Source: CAYJAD01 sp964370015 (GTDB taxonomy: Bacteria > Desulfobacterota > Desulfovibrionia > Desulfovibrionales > Desulfovibrionaceae). Taken from it: a stretch of 61,893 nt of DNA. The position numbers were made by a program, and so were the translations under genes. How positions within the stretch are numbered: position 1 is the stretch's first letter; every line of letters begins with the position of its first letter. Below are positions 34,016 to 42,746 of this stretch, in pieces. Location: assembly GCA_964370015.1 (NCBI GenBank), contig CAYJHD010000005.1, positions 1 through 61,893 on the forward strand, in the 5' to 3' direction. The notes under the pieces are model-generated. The model was not told the DNA's origin. It did no database searches and saw only the letters and a program-made list of their open reading frames with translations.

Positions 34016-34609
34016 ATGACTACACCACGTAAAGCTCAAGTGGCCCGTACCACCAAAGAAACCGATATTAAACTAGAATTGTGCCTCGACGGGACAGGGC
34101 AAGTGCATGTGCAAACGGGCCTTGGCATGCTGGATCATTTGCTCACCTTGACGGCCTTTTGGGCTCGCTTTGACCTATCCGTCACCTGCACCGGTGACAT
34201 GCATATAGATGGACACCACACAGCCGAAGATGTGGGCCTATGCTTTGGGCAAGCTTTGCTTGATGCTTTGGGCGACCGCAAAGGCATAGCTCGCGTGGGG
34301 CATGGACGTGTTCCCATGGATGAAGCCTTGGCTGAGGTGACCTTAGATATTTCCGGTCGCCCTTGGCTTGAGTGGCGCGGCGACGAAATTTTACCCCCCA
34401 TGTTGGGCGGAGAAGAATCCGACGTGTGGCGCGAATTTTACAAAGCCATAGGCACAGCCTTGCGCTGTAATTTGCACGTATCCTTCCATTATGGAAAGAA
34501 TGGCCATCACATGGTGGAATCTGTGGCCAAGGGCCTTGGTCTTGCCTTGGCGCAAGCCGTCACCGTGCAGGGTGATGTGGTGCGCAGTACCAAGGGTGAT
34601 TTAGACTAA
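34016..34609 (+). CDS. hisB: Imidazoleglycerol-phosphate dehydratase
   Basis: 197 residues, the monofunctional form. It dehydrates imidazoleglycerol phosphate to imidazoleacetol phosphate in histidine synthesis. Metal-binding His clusters are in MLDHLLTLTAFWARF, DGHHTAEDVGLC, and HVSFHYGKNGHHMVES. ATG 34016 follows the tatC stop directly, with GAGG in the end of tatC, so it is in the tat transcription unit. hisA follows after 157 bases. Confidence 0.96.
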   Translation: MTTPRKAQVARTTKETDIKLELCLDGTGQVHVQTGLGMLDHLLTLTAFWARFDLSVTCTGDMHIDGHHTAEDVGLCFGQALLDALGDRKGIARVGHGRVPMDEALAEVTLDISGRPWLEWRGDEILPPMLGGEESDVWREFYKAIGTALRCNLHVSFHYGKNGHHMVESVAKGLGLALAQAVTVQGDVVRSTKGDLD

Positions 34610-34766
34610 TTTTTCCTTGTAAAGTTCCAAGACTTGCTATTTTGCAAATAGTGGATAAAATCACAAGATACACTTTGCTATTGTTTTGTCATATAAAGAC
34701 ATTTGTTAACGTGGTGCCTAGTTGACCTAGTATCACCCAAGCCATACTGGAATTAGGGTTTGTGAG

Positions 34767-35504
34767 ATGATTATTTTTCCTGCGGTTGATATTCAAAATG
34801 GTAAGGCTGTGCGTCTTAAGCAAGGTCGCGCTGAAGAGAGCACTGTTTTTGAAGATGATCCCATTAAGGCTGCGCTAAGATGGCAAGATGCCGGTGCAAA
34901 GTGGATGCATGTGGTGGATTTGGACGGTGCCTTTGATGGGCGCGCCGCGTCGTATAAAATCGTGGCGGACATGTGCCAAGCGTTAAAAATTCCGGTGCAA
35001 ATTGGTGGCGGCATTCGTGATGTGCAAATAGCGCAAAATTATATCGATGCCGGCGTACAAAGATTAATCATCGGTACCATTGCCTTGGAAGAGCCCAAAC
35101 TTTTTGCTCAGCTCTGTCAACTTTTCCCCGGAAAGGTGGGCATTTCCCTCGATGCGCATGATGGCGTATTAAAGACCAAGGGCTGGGTGGAAGATTATGA
35201 TAAAACCATAGAAGAAGTGTTGCCTCGCTTGCAAGACGTGGGCGCCGCATTCATCATTTATACCGACATTGCTCGCGATGGCATGCAAAGCGGTGTTAAT
35301 GTGCCGGCTTTAGAGCGTCTTTGCTCCATTGCCACTGTGCCTGTCATAGCCGCCGGTGGCGTGGCCACTTTGAACGATGTGAAGGATCTGTATCCTTTAA
35401 CGGTGAACTCCACCTTGCAAGGTGCCATTAGCGGACGTGCTTTGTATGAAGGAACCCTTTCCTTGCCCGAAGCCAATGCTTGGATAGAGAGCCAACAAGC
35501 CTAA
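34767..35504 (+). CDS. hisA: Phosphoribosylformimino-AICAR-phosphate isomerase
   Basis: 245 residues, a beta-alpha-8 barrel of normal length. It performs the Amadori isomerisation in histidine synthesis. The catalytic Asp pair lies in IFPAVDIQNGKAVRLKQG (near residue 8) and YTDIARDGMQSG, and the phosphate loops are IGGGIRD and AAGGVATL. A weak promoter (TTGACC, 17 bases, TACTGG) may lie in the 157-base gap after hisB. A terminator follows. Confidence 0.96.
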   Translation: MIIFPAVDIQNGKAVRLKQGRAEESTVFEDDPIKAALRWQDAGAKWMHVVDLDGAFDGRAASYKIVADMCQALKIPVQIGGGIRDVQIAQNYIDAGVQRLIIGTIALEEPKLFAQLCQLFPGKVGISLDAHDGVLKTKGWVEDYDKTIEEVLPRLQDVGAAFIIYTDIARDGMQSGVNVPALERLCSIATVPVIAAGGVATLNDVKDLYPLTVNSTLQGAISGRALYEGTLSLPEANAWIESQQA

Positions 35505-35511
35505 TATTTTT

Positions 35512-35550
35512 TCCCTCGTGTTGTGTTTTTTGCAATGCGAGGGATTTTTT
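35512..35550 (+). terminator. Intrinsic terminator of hisA
   Basis: Stem TCCCTCG (35512-35518) / CGAGGGA (35538-35544), then T6. Confidence 0.85.
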
Positions 35551-35575
35551 GCCTTACAAAGTCTAGGAATATAGT

Positions 35576-35992
35576 ATGATTAAGATTGTGCGTGCCAAAT
35601 TACATGGCATTTTTGTCACTGATGCAGATTTAAATTACAGGGGCTCCATCACTTTAGATCCCATAACATGCCGAAAAGCCGGCATTTATCCTTTAGAATA
35701 CGTGGAAATTTGGAATAAGACCAATGGGCAACGCATTTCCACCTATGTGATTTACGGCCAAGAAGGCTCCAATTGCTGTGTGCTCAATGGCGCGGCGGCG
35801 CGTTGCTGTCAAAAGGGCGATGAAATCATTGTGGCGGCTTCGGACTATGTGCTGTCGCCCAAGGATATTTGTGAGCATAAGCCCGTGGTTTTGGGCTTTA
35901 ATAAGGATAATAGCATCAGAGAAGTCTTGTTGTACGACGCCTACCAAGATGAACAAGGCGATTTTCAATTTAGAATAGTGGAAGCAGAGTAA
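35576..35992 (+). CDS. panD: Aspartate 1-decarboxylase proenzyme
   Basis: 138 residues. It decarboxylates aspartate to beta-alanine for pantothenate synthesis. The self-cleavage site that makes the pyruvoyl group is Gly 23-Ser 24 in LNYRGSITLD, and the conserved VRAKLHGIFVTDADLNY start, Tyr in YVIYGQEGS and NGAAAR motif are present. The C-terminus is about ten residues longer than in E. coli. AGGAA precedes the ATG. Transcribed alone. Confidence 0.94.
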   Translation: MIKIVRAKLHGIFVTDADLNYRGSITLDPITCRKAGIYPLEYVEIWNKTNGQRISTYVIYGQEGSNCCVLNGAAARCCQKGDEIIVAASDYVLSPKDICEHKPVVLGFNKDNSIREVLLYDAYQDEQGDFQFRIVEAE

Positions 35993-36033
35993 TTTTCAAT
36001 TACTGTTTTACTTCAATACGGACAAAATTTGCT

Positions 36034-36064
36034 GGGGGAGTTTTTCTTTAGAAAAGCCCCCCCC
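36034..36064. terminator. Hairpin between convergent panD and glycosyltransferase genes
   Basis: GGGGG (36034-36038) with inner TTTTC-TTTA-GAAAA pairs against a C-run ending at 36064. No T-run outside the stem; a factor-independent terminator of unusual form or an mRNA end structure. Confidence 0.5.
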
Positions 36065-36090
36065 ATGTAAATTGACCCCAGAAAATATAT

Positions 36091-37251
36091 CTACAATTTT
36101 CCCGCTAAGCCGGCTTGCTGATAATAATGCAAATACACTGCTTCATGTCTACGCGCCATGAGTTGTAGTGAATAATTTTCCACCACATGCTCTCTGGCGG
36201 CGGCGCCCATGCTTTCTGCCAGCCCCTCAGTGCTCAGCACTGTGAGGAGATGTTGCCCCAAGGTTTCAGCGTCACGCAAAGGGGCGAGCAGGGCATTTTT
36301 CCTTTCTTCCACCATGGCGGGAACGCCGTCCACCGCCGTGGATACAATGGGTAAACCCATGGCCATGGCTTCTAAAATGGCATTGGGTGTGCCTTCATCA
36401 ATGGAAGAAAGTACAAAAACGCGAGCTTTTGCTAAAAAATCCTTCACTTGCGTACTGCCGCCGTGGAAGGTGACTTGCTCTTGTATGCCAAGTTCCGCTG
36501 CTTGCGCCTCAAGGGCTTCGCGCAAATAGCCATCGCCCACCATATGCAAATGCGCTTCGGGTATACGTTGCACAAGCCATGCAAAGGCGCGTAAGAGCGT
36601 GGCTTGATCTTTTTCCTTGGCAAGCCTGCCCACATTGACAATATGCGGAGCTTTGCAGAGCCCTTGCTCGGGCGGGGTAAAAAATTCCACGTCCACGCCG
36701 TTGGGTATGGTGTAGAGCCGCTCAGCTTGTAAGCCTTCTTGCAATAAATCTTCGTATAAGGATGCGGCATTGCAAATATGTGTATGGGTGAGTCGCCAGG
36801 TATAGCGTTCTTTTTGCTTGTGCACATTGCGCTTGGAGCGAATGGAGCCCACAATGACAGGCACCGAGCATAGCCTGCCCAAAATTCTCCCCCACATATT
36901 GGGAAAGGTGGTGTGCAAATGCACTATGGGCGGACGCACGCGGGAAAATTCTTTGTATAAGGCCCTTATGCCGTGCCAAGGCTCCAGGGTGGCATCGTCG
37001 CACAATTGGCGCACGGGAATGTCATATTTTTGCGCCATGGGCAGAAAAGCGTCCCCTTGGCGCAGGGTCCAGATTTCTGGTTTGAAAAGACTTTTATCCA
37101 AATGACGAGCCAATTCCAGCATTTGTCTTTGGGTACCGCCAAAATTTATTTCTTCCAGCACCAATACCAAGGGTATGGCCTGTGAGGGGCGCCCATGGGC
37201 TCCCATGGTGTCAATGTCGGGTAAACCGGGGGTGGAAAGGGTGGGGGGCAT
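36091..37251 (-). CDS. Family 4 glycosyltransferase
   Basis: A 386-residue GT-B glycosyltransferase. The N-terminal domain has VLEEINFGGTQRQMLELARHL and HLHTTFPNMWGRILG; the C-terminal domain has NVGRLAKEKDQATLLRAF and the donor-sugar EX7E region SSIDEGTPNAILEAMAMGLP. The substrate is unknown, probably a sugar nucleotide used for surface glycan. AGGA precedes ATG 37251. It stands alone, convergent with panD and divergent from the thi genes. Confidence 0.88.
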   Translation of the reverse strand: MPPTLSTPGLPDIDTMGAHGRPSQAIPLVLVLEEINFGGTQRQMLELARHLDKSLFKPEIWTLRQGDAFLPMAQKYDIPVRQLCDDATLEPWHGIRALYKEFSRVRPPIVHLHTTFPNMWGRILGRLCSVPVIVGSIRSKRNVHKQKERYTWRLTHTHICNAASLYEDLLQEGLQAERLYTIPNGVDVEFFTPPEQGLCKAPHIVNVGRLAKEKDQATLLRAFAWLVQRIPEAHLHMVGDGYLREALEAQAAELGIQEQVTFHGGSTQVKDFLAKARVFVLSSIDEGTPNAILEAMAMGLPIVSTAVDGVPAMVEERKNALLAPLRDAETLGQHLLTVLSTEGLAESMGAAAREHVVENYSLQLMARRHEAVYLHYYQQAGLAGKL

Positions 37252-37571
37252 AATTCTTCCTTATTTCTTCAATGCGTGTAGCCTTTGTACTAAGGTAAAA
37301 AAAAAGCCTTGGCAATACGCACTTTGTCAAGGAAATGCCTTCTCTGTATTCTTGCTATTTGCCTAGGTTAAGGCTATGTTTCCCCGTGCAGGCCGCTGAA
37401 AACATGCACATGGCGTGGTCAGATGTGTTTTTTACTCCAATTGCGTATGTTTTGATACGCTCTTTCCGTAAAAAAGCATCGTCTTCCTTGCCTTTTACAT
37501 GTTTTGAACAGCCTGCTCTGTTCATACTACAGCCCTTAGAGCGGGGCCTTTTTGCTTTTAAAGGTGGAAAT
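37252..37571. other. Divergent gap with family-B repeat, no TPP riboswitch seen
   Basis: 320 bases between the glycosyltransferase and thiS. Most is taken by element B2. I looked for the thi-box signature (CTGAGA and partner) and did not find it, although thi operons often carry one. Confidence 0.5.
37388..37516 (+). repeat. Family-B palindromic repeat, copy B2
   Basis: 129 bases. Ends: GCAGGC-C-GCTGAAAACATG at the left and, reversed, GCAGGC-T-GTTCAAAACATG at the right. Inner pairing: TTTTTTAC (37428-37435) with GTAAAAAA (37468-37475) and GCGTAT (37443-37448) with ATACGC (37455-37460). Relative to B1, one A-T pair in the stem is replaced by G-C, so pairing is kept. Confidence 0.7.
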
Positions 37572-37772
37572 ATGCATATTACATTCAATGGAAAAATCTT
37601 GGAAGTAGATGAAAATACAACTATTTTGCAAGTTTTAGCGCAGCAAAACCTCAATGCCGATAAAGTGGTGGTGGAGCGTAATGAAAACATTGTGCCGGCC
37701 CAAGATTTTGCCAGCACCATCTTAGAAGCAGAAGATATCTTAGAAGTTTTACATTTTGTGGGAGGCGGTTAA
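37572..37772 (+). CDS. thiS: Sulfur carrier protein ThiS
   Basis: 66 residues, a ubiquitin-fold carrier ending in the diagnostic Gly-Gly (here FVGGG). The C-terminus is converted to a thiocarboxylate that donates sulfur for the thiazole of thiamin. ATG 37572 has GGTGG upstream; the long frame from 37335 crosses the B2 repeat and is not real. Its stop overlaps the thiG start by one base (TAATG). Confidence 0.93.
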   Translation: MHITFNGKILEVDENTTILQVLAQQNLNADKVVVERNENIVPAQDFASTILEAEDILEVLHFVGGG

Positions 37773-38566
37773 TGGATATACACGCATGGACTCTTGGCGG
37801 TAAGGAGCTCACCAGCCGTCTTTTCATTGGTACAGGTAAGTACGGAGCTGATGCCCTCATCCCCCATGTGGCTGAATCGTCGCAGGCCAATGTCATCACT
37901 GTGGCTTTGCGCCGCGTGCAAACCGATGCACCGCAAGATAAAGGCATTTTGCATCACATTCCCATGCATATGACGTTGCTGCCCAACACTTCCGGTGCGC
38001 GTACCGCCCAAGAAGCCGTGCGTTTGGCACGCCTTGCCCGCGCCGCCGGCTGCGGTAATTGGATTAAGATTGAAGTCATCAGTGACACACGCTATTTGCT
38101 TCCCGATGGCTATGAAACCGCCAAGGCCACGGAAATATTAGCCAAAGAAGATTTCGTGGTGTTGCCTTATATGAATCCCGATTTATACGTGGCTCGCTCC
38201 TTGGTGGATGCCGGAGCCGCCGCCGTCATGCCCTTGGGTGCCCCCATTGGTACCAATAGAGGCCTGCGCACCAAGGAAATGATAGGCATTCTCATAGATG
38301 AAATTCCGCTGCCCATCATCGTTGATGCCGGCATAGGTACCCCCAGCCAAGCTTGCGAAGCCATGGAAATGGGCGCCGCCGCATGCCTTGTGAACACCGC
38401 CATAGCCTCTGCCAATGACCCCATAGCCATGGGCCGCGCCTTTGCCGATGCCGTGCGCGCCGGTCGTCAAGCTTACTGTGCAGGGCTTGGAGCCGAGGCC
38501 GGTAGCAATGGCAACACCGCCGAGGCCATAGCTTCTTCGCCGCTCACAGGCTTTTTGGGCAGCTAA
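37772..38566 (+). CDS. thiG: Thiazole synthase ThiG
   Basis: 264 residues, a TIM barrel. It joins deoxyxylulose phosphate, dehydroglycine and ThiS thiocarboxylate to make the thiamin thiazole. The Schiff-base Lys is in NWIKIEVISD, with the phosphate-binding glycine segments VMPLGAPIGTNRG and DAGIGTPSQACEAMEMGA (quoted in parts). Start overlaps the thiS stop, so it is coupled. thiH follows after one base. Confidence 0.96.
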   Translation: MDIHAWTLGGKELTSRLFIGTGKYGADALIPHVAESSQANVITVALRRVQTDAPQDKGILHHIPMHMTLLPNTSGARTAQEAVRLARLARAAGCGNWIKIEVISDTRYLLPDGYETAKATEILAKEDFVVLPYMNPDLYVARSLVDAGAAAVMPLGAPIGTNRGLRTKEMIGILIDEIPLPIIVDAGIGTPSQACEAMEMGAAACLVNTAIASANDPIAMGRAFADAVRAGRQAYCAGLGAEAGSNGNTAEAIASSPLTGFLGS

Positions 38567-38567
38567 T

Positions 38568-39689
38568 ATGACGATGCAAAATTTTGCCGATACTTTGGCC
38601 CTTTGGCCACAGGAACGCCGCGCTGCCATTGCCGCCGCCGCCACCCCTGCCCGTGTGCAGGCCGCTCTTGAGCGTGAAAGATTGACCTTAGAAGATTTTC
38701 TAACCTTGCTCACTCCCGCCGCCGCACCATTTTTGGAAAGCATGGCTCGTAGGGCGCAGGCAGAAACTCAGCGTCATTTTGGGCGCGCCGTGCATCTTTT
38801 CACGCCCTTATATCTTTCTGATCATTGCACCAATCAATGTCGTTATTGTGGTTTCAATGCCAAAAATACTCAGCCGCGTCGTCATCTTTCCATCGATGAA
38901 GCCGAAGCCGAAGCCGAAAAAATTGCCGCTTCTGGCCTTGGGCATGTGCTGTTGCTCACAGGTGAAGCCAGAAAGATTTCTTCGCCGCAGTATATAGCTT
39001 CGGTGGCCCAGCGCATTAAGCCCCTTTTTGCCTCGGTGGCCATTGAGGTGTATTCCATGGAAACGGAAGAATACCGCATGCTCGTGGAACATGGCGTGGA
39101 CAGCATGACCATTTTTCAAGAAACCTACGATCCGGCCTTGTACGATTGGTTGCACCCAGCCGGTCCCAAGCGTGACTATGCTTATCGTCTCGAAGCTCCC
39201 ACAAGGGCTTTGCAAGGCGGCATGTACAGCGTCAATGTGGGCGCGCTTTTGGGTCTGGATACCTTACAAAATGATGGCTTTTGCACAGGTTTACATGCGT
39301 GGTGGTTGCAAAAACAGCCTCAAGGCGCAGAAGTGAGCCTGTCGGTGCCGCGCATTTGCCCCCATGAAGGCAATTTTGATGTGCCCCATGCCTTGGATGA
39401 TAGAGGTTTTGTGCAATATATTACCGCCGTGCGCTGTTTTCTTCCTCGTGTGGGCATTACCGTTTCCAGTCGCGAAAGTGCCTTCATGCGCGATCATGTG
39501 ATTCCCCTTGGGGTGACCCGCGTTTCGGCAGGTGTTTCCACCGCCGTGGGTGGTCGCGCCGTGCAGGGCAGTGAGACGGGGCAATTTGAGATTTTCGACA
39601 CGCGCACCGTGGCTGAAATGACCAGCACTTTGGCGCACAATGGCTATCAAGCCGTGACCAAGGATTGGCAAAATGCCCACGGGGCATAA
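38568..39689 (+). CDS. thiH: Tyrosine lyase ThiH (radical SAM)
   Basis: 373 residues. It cleaves tyrosine to dehydroglycine for the ThiG reaction; this anaerobic route fits the other genes. The 4Fe-4S SAM motif CTNQCRYCGF lies at about residues 88-97, followed by the GHVLLLTGEARK region. The N-terminal 80 residues form the usual helical cap. Two ATG codons occur two codons apart, and the ribosome site is weak, so coupling to thiG is likely. No thiF or other thi gene follows. Confidence 0.94.
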   Translation: MTMQNFADTLALWPQERRAAIAAAATPARVQAALERERLTLEDFLTLLTPAAAPFLESMARRAQAETQRHFGRAVHLFTPLYLSDHCTNQCRYCGFNAKNTQPRRHLSIDEAEAEAEKIAASGLGHVLLLTGEARKISSPQYIASVAQRIKPLFASVAIEVYSMETEEYRMLVEHGVDSMTIFQETYDPALYDWLHPAGPKRDYAYRLEAPTRALQGGMYSVNVGALLGLDTLQNDGFCTGLHAWWLQKQPQGAEVSLSVPRICPHEGNFDVPHALDDRGFVQYITAVRCFLPRVGITVSSRESAFMRDHVIPLGVTRVSAGVSTAVGGRAVQGSETGQFEIFDTRTVAEMTSTLAHNGYQAVTKDWQNAHGA

Positions 39690-39692
39690 ATA

Positions 39693-39711
39693 AGAGGGCA
39701 AGCCCTTTTGT
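39693..39711 (+). terminator. Short terminator after thiH
   Basis: Five-bp stem AGGGC / GCCCT with a two-base loop, followed by TTTTG. Weak. Confidence 0.45.
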
Positions 39712-39804
39712 ATGGCGGCATTTTTTGTGGCTGAGTAGTGGAAAGAGCAGGGGCATGTATCCCTTATTTTGAGGGCAAGTGCGCCGCGAAAAACGCTTTT
39801 TTGC

Positions 39805-39833
39805 TTGACATTACAAGATAATTTTACTATCAG
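39805..39833 (+). promoter_or_regulatory. Promoter of ffh
   Basis: TTGACA (39805-39810), 17 bases, TATCAG (39828-39833). The leader is about 33 bases. Confidence 0.65.
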
Positions 39834-39872
39834 ACCACTTTTGCATATTGAACCAAAAGCATTGAGGTTGGC

Positions 39873-41441
39873 ATGTTCGAGAGCCTATCAGACAGACTTT
39901 CTACAGTATTTCGCAATTTTAGCGGCCGCGGGCAACTTACGGATGAAAACATCCAAGAGGGTTTGCGCGAAGTTCGCTTAGCTTTATTGGAAGCAGACGT
40001 AAACTTTAAAGTTGTCAAAAACTTTGTGGATACGGTGCGTGAAAAGTGCCTCGGACAAGAAGTCACCAAGGGCGTAAGCCCTGCCCAGCAAGTTATCAAA
40101 ATCGTACACGATGAATTGGTGACTTTGCTTGGCGGTGAAACCACGGGCCTTGAATTGCGCGGTGCTCAGCCGGCCGTCATCATGATGGTGGGCTTGCAAG
40201 GTTCCGGTAAGACCACATCTTCCGGTAAAATTGCCGCCATGTTGCGTAAGCAAAAAATGCGTCCGCACTTGGCGCCCGCCGACGTGTATCGTCCTGCGGC
40301 CATTGACCAATTGCAAACCTTGGCAAAACAGCTCAATATGCCTTGTTATGCTTCCACGGTGGACATGAACCCTGTGGACATAGCCAAAAAGGCCGTGGCG
40401 GAGGCTAAAGAAGCCCAATCCACAGTGGTGCTCATTGACACCGCGGGTCGTTTGCATGTGGATGAAAATCTCATGCAGGAATTGGTGGCCATTAAAGAGG
40501 CTGTCAATCCGCAAGAAATTTTATTCGTTGCCGATGCCATGACAGGCCAAGATGCCGTCACCGTGGCAGAAGTTTTCAACGAAAAGCTTGGTATTACCGG
40601 CGTTGTGCTCACTAAAATGGACGGCGATGCCAGAGGCGGCGCGGCTTTATCCATTAAGTCCGTCACCGGTGCCTCGGTGAAATTTGTGGGTCTTGGGGAA
40701 AAGCTTTCTGAAATGGAAGTGTTCCACCCAGACCGTATTGCCGGCCGTATTCTTGGCATGGGCGATGTGCTCTCCCTTGTGGAAAGAGCGCAAGAAACCA
40801 TGAATGCCGAAGAAGCCGAAGCCATGGCTAAGAAAATGCAAAAGGCCAAATTTGACCTTGAGGATTTTCGCACTCAAATGCGCAGTATCAAAAAAATGGG
40901 CTCTTTGGACTCCATTTTGAAGATGATACCCGGCCTTGGCGGCTTGCGCGAAAAATTGGCCGAAGTGGGCGGCGCGGCACCTGAAAAGGAATTGGCCCGT
41001 ACTGAGGCCATCATTAACTCCATGACCATGGCGGAGCGTCGCAACCCAGATATTATCAATGGTTCGCGTCGTGCTCGTATTGCCAAAGGTTCTGGGGTGA
41101 GCGTGCAACAGGTAAACCAAATGTTGCGTCAATTTGAGCAAATGCGCCAAATGATGAAGGGTGTCATGGGCGGTAAAATGCCCGGTATGCCCGGCGGCGG
41201 TAAAATGCCTCGCTTGCCCAAGGGAATGAATTTGCCCGCGGGTCTAGGTGGAATGGGCGGCATGGGTGGCGGTATGCCAGACATGAGCGCTTTGGGCGGC
41301 ATGCCAGGCATGGGTGGATTACCAGGAATGGGCGGCATGGGTGGTTTACCTGGCATGGGCGGCGGCGCTGGAAAAAGTGCCACCAAAAAAGTTAAAAAAC
41401 GCGACCCCAAGGTGAAACGCGTTAAGAAAAAGAAAAAATAG
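39873..41441 (+). CDS. ffh: Signal recognition particle protein Ffh
   Basis: 522 residues. N and G domains: GTPase P-loop GLQGSGKTTSSGK, DTAGRLHVDENLM, and TKMDGDARGG. The C-terminal Met-rich M domain binds 4.5S RNA and signal peptides. The tail (about residues 428-505) is a run of Gly-Met-Pro repeats followed by a Lys-rich end, longer than usual. With FtsY, also in this window, it targets membrane proteins to the translocon. GAGG precedes the ATG. rpsP follows after about 150 bases. Confidence 0.96.
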   Translation: MFESLSDRLSTVFRNFSGRGQLTDENIQEGLREVRLALLEADVNFKVVKNFVDTVREKCLGQEVTKGVSPAQQVIKIVHDELVTLLGGETTGLELRGAQPAVIMMVGLQGSGKTTSSGKIAAMLRKQKMRPHLAPADVYRPAAIDQLQTLAKQLNMPCYASTVDMNPVDIAKKAVAEAKEAQSTVVLIDTAGRLHVDENLMQELVAIKEAVNPQEILFVADAMTGQDAVTVAEVFNEKLGITGVVLTKMDGDARGGAALSIKSVTGASVKFVGLGEKLSEMEVFHPDRIAGRILGMGDVLSLVERAQETMNAEEAEAMAKKMQKAKFDLEDFRTQMRSIKKMGSLDSILKMIPGLGGLREKLAEVGGAAPEKELARTEAIINSMTMAERRNPDIINGSRRARIAKGSGVSVQQVNQMLRQFEQMRQMMKGVMGGKMPGMPGGGKMPRLPKGMNLPAGLGGMGGMGGGMPDMSALGGMPGMGGLPGMGGMGGLPGMGGGAGKSATKKVKKRDPKVKRVKKKKK

Positions 41442-41588
41442 CGAGTACACACCGCTTTTTAGCTCTTTTTGTATATAAAATGGCATAACGTTGCTTTGAG
41501 CAACATGCATATATTTTGGCGAATAAAATCTTGCCCTTTTTAAGCAAGATATATATCATGTAAAAAAACCTAATTGGGAGAAATTTTA

Positions 41589-41828
41589 ATGGCTGTGAAA
41601 ATTAGACTCACACGTATGGGCAGCAAGAAAAAACCTTTCTATCGCGTTGTAGCAGCAAATGCTGAAACCCGTCGTGATGGCCGTGCTTTGGAATATCTTG
41701 GTTACTACAACCCCATGACCGATCCTGCCGAAGTAAAGCTTGACGCAGAAAATATCAAAAAGTGGATTGCCCTTGGTGCAGAGCCCACTGATACCGTTCG
41801 TTCGCTCATCAAAAAGCACATGGGCTAA
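41589..41828 (+). CDS. rpsP: Ribosomal protein bS16
   Basis: 79 residues with the family start MAVKIRLTRMGSKKKPFYRV. ATG 41589 has GGGAG nine bases upstream; the longer frame (41574) starts inside that site. First gene of a compact unit with khpA, rimM and mutM. Confidence 0.97.
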   Translation: MAVKIRLTRMGSKKKPFYRVVAANAETRRDGRALEYLGYYNPMTDPAEVKLDAENIKKWIALGAEPTDTVRSLIKKHMG

Positions 41829-41870
41829 GAATGGTCGGCCTCCCTGCTTTTGACTTCTAGGAGGTGCATT

Positions 41871-42101
41871 ATGAAGGATCTTATTGAGTACATAGCAAAA
41901 GCATTAGTAGATACGCCAGACAGCGTACAAGTGAGAGAAGTAGAAGGAGAACAAACTTCTGTTCTCGAGTTGAAAGTGGCTAAAGAAGACATTGGTAAGG
42001 TCATTGGCAAGCAAGGAAGAACTGCGCGCGCCATGCGTACCATTCTTGGTGCAGCCGCTACTAAGGCCAAAAAACGTACCGTTTTAGAAATTCTAGAATA
42101 G
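41871..42101 (+). CDS. khpA: KH-domain RNA-binding protein KhpA
   Basis: 76 residues, almost only a KH domain with the GxxG loop in VIGKQGRTARAMRTI. It usually sits between rpsP and rimM, as here, and acts as an RNA chaperone. AGGAGG is six bases before ATG 41871, preferred over the longer frame. Confidence 0.94.
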   Translation: MKDLIEYIAKALVDTPDSVQVREVEGEQTSVLELKVAKEDIGKVIGKQGRTARAMRTILGAAATKAKKRTVLEILE

Positions 42102-42137
42102 CAAAACAAGTAGAAGTCAAGGCTTGTGGCGAGGACT

Positions 42138-42740
42138 ATGGCTACAAAGCATATTCATATGGGGACCATTACCCGTCCCCATGGCATAAAAGGGGAGCTT
42201 TGCGTCGATTGGTACGCAGACTCCCCCCGTGCTTTGCGTGCAGAATTTTTTCTGCAGGCAGGGCAGGAACCCATGCGCGCTGTCACAGGCGCTAAAGTGC
42301 GCATGCATAAAGAACGCCCCCTCTTAACCTTACCTCATATTCAAGATCGTAATGCCGCCGAAACCATGCGCGGTGTACGCATCTATGTGCTTAGGGATTC
42401 TTTGCCGGAACTCACCGAAGATGAAGCCTATTTGCACGACCTCATTGGCCTTACCATCATTGATAGTGCCAGCAATGCCAAGCTTGGCGTGTTGCAAGGT
42501 GTGGAATTTCCCACCGAAGAGCAAATGATTTGGTCCATTTTAGCACCTTCCGGTCAAGAAATTCTCTTTCCCGCCGTGGAAGAATTCATTGATTCTTTCG
42601 ACATGGAAGAGGGTGCTGTGTATGTGAGCCCCCCCGAAGGCTTGGTGGACCTCTATTTGGCAGAGGAAAATCCCAAGCCCAAGAAGAAAACACCACGCTC
42701 TCAACAAAGCCATAGGCAGCAAAAGCCGCAAGCAAAGTAG
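42138..42740 (+). CDS. rimM: Ribosome maturation factor RimM
   Basis: 200 residues. N-terminal RimM domain (MGTITRPHGIKGELCV, then RPLLTLPHIQDRNAAETMRG) and a PRC-barrel (GVEFPTEEQMIWSIL to FPAVEEFID). It assists 16S 3'-domain assembly around uS19. A Lys/Gln-rich 30-residue tail follows. The start is uncertain: ATG 42138 has GAGG only three bases away and GTG 42126 has AAGG at three. mutM follows after six bases in the place where trmD usually stands. Confidence 0.93.
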   Translation: MATKHIHMGTITRPHGIKGELCVDWYADSPRALRAEFFLQAGQEPMRAVTGAKVRMHKERPLLTLPHIQDRNAAETMRGVRIYVLRDSLPELTEDEAYLHDLIGLTIIDSASNAKLGVLQGVEFPTEEQMIWSILAPSGQEILFPAVEEFIDSFDMEEGAVYVSPPEGLVDLYLAEENPKPKKKTPRSQQSHRQQKPQAK

Positions 42741-42746
42741 GCGCCC

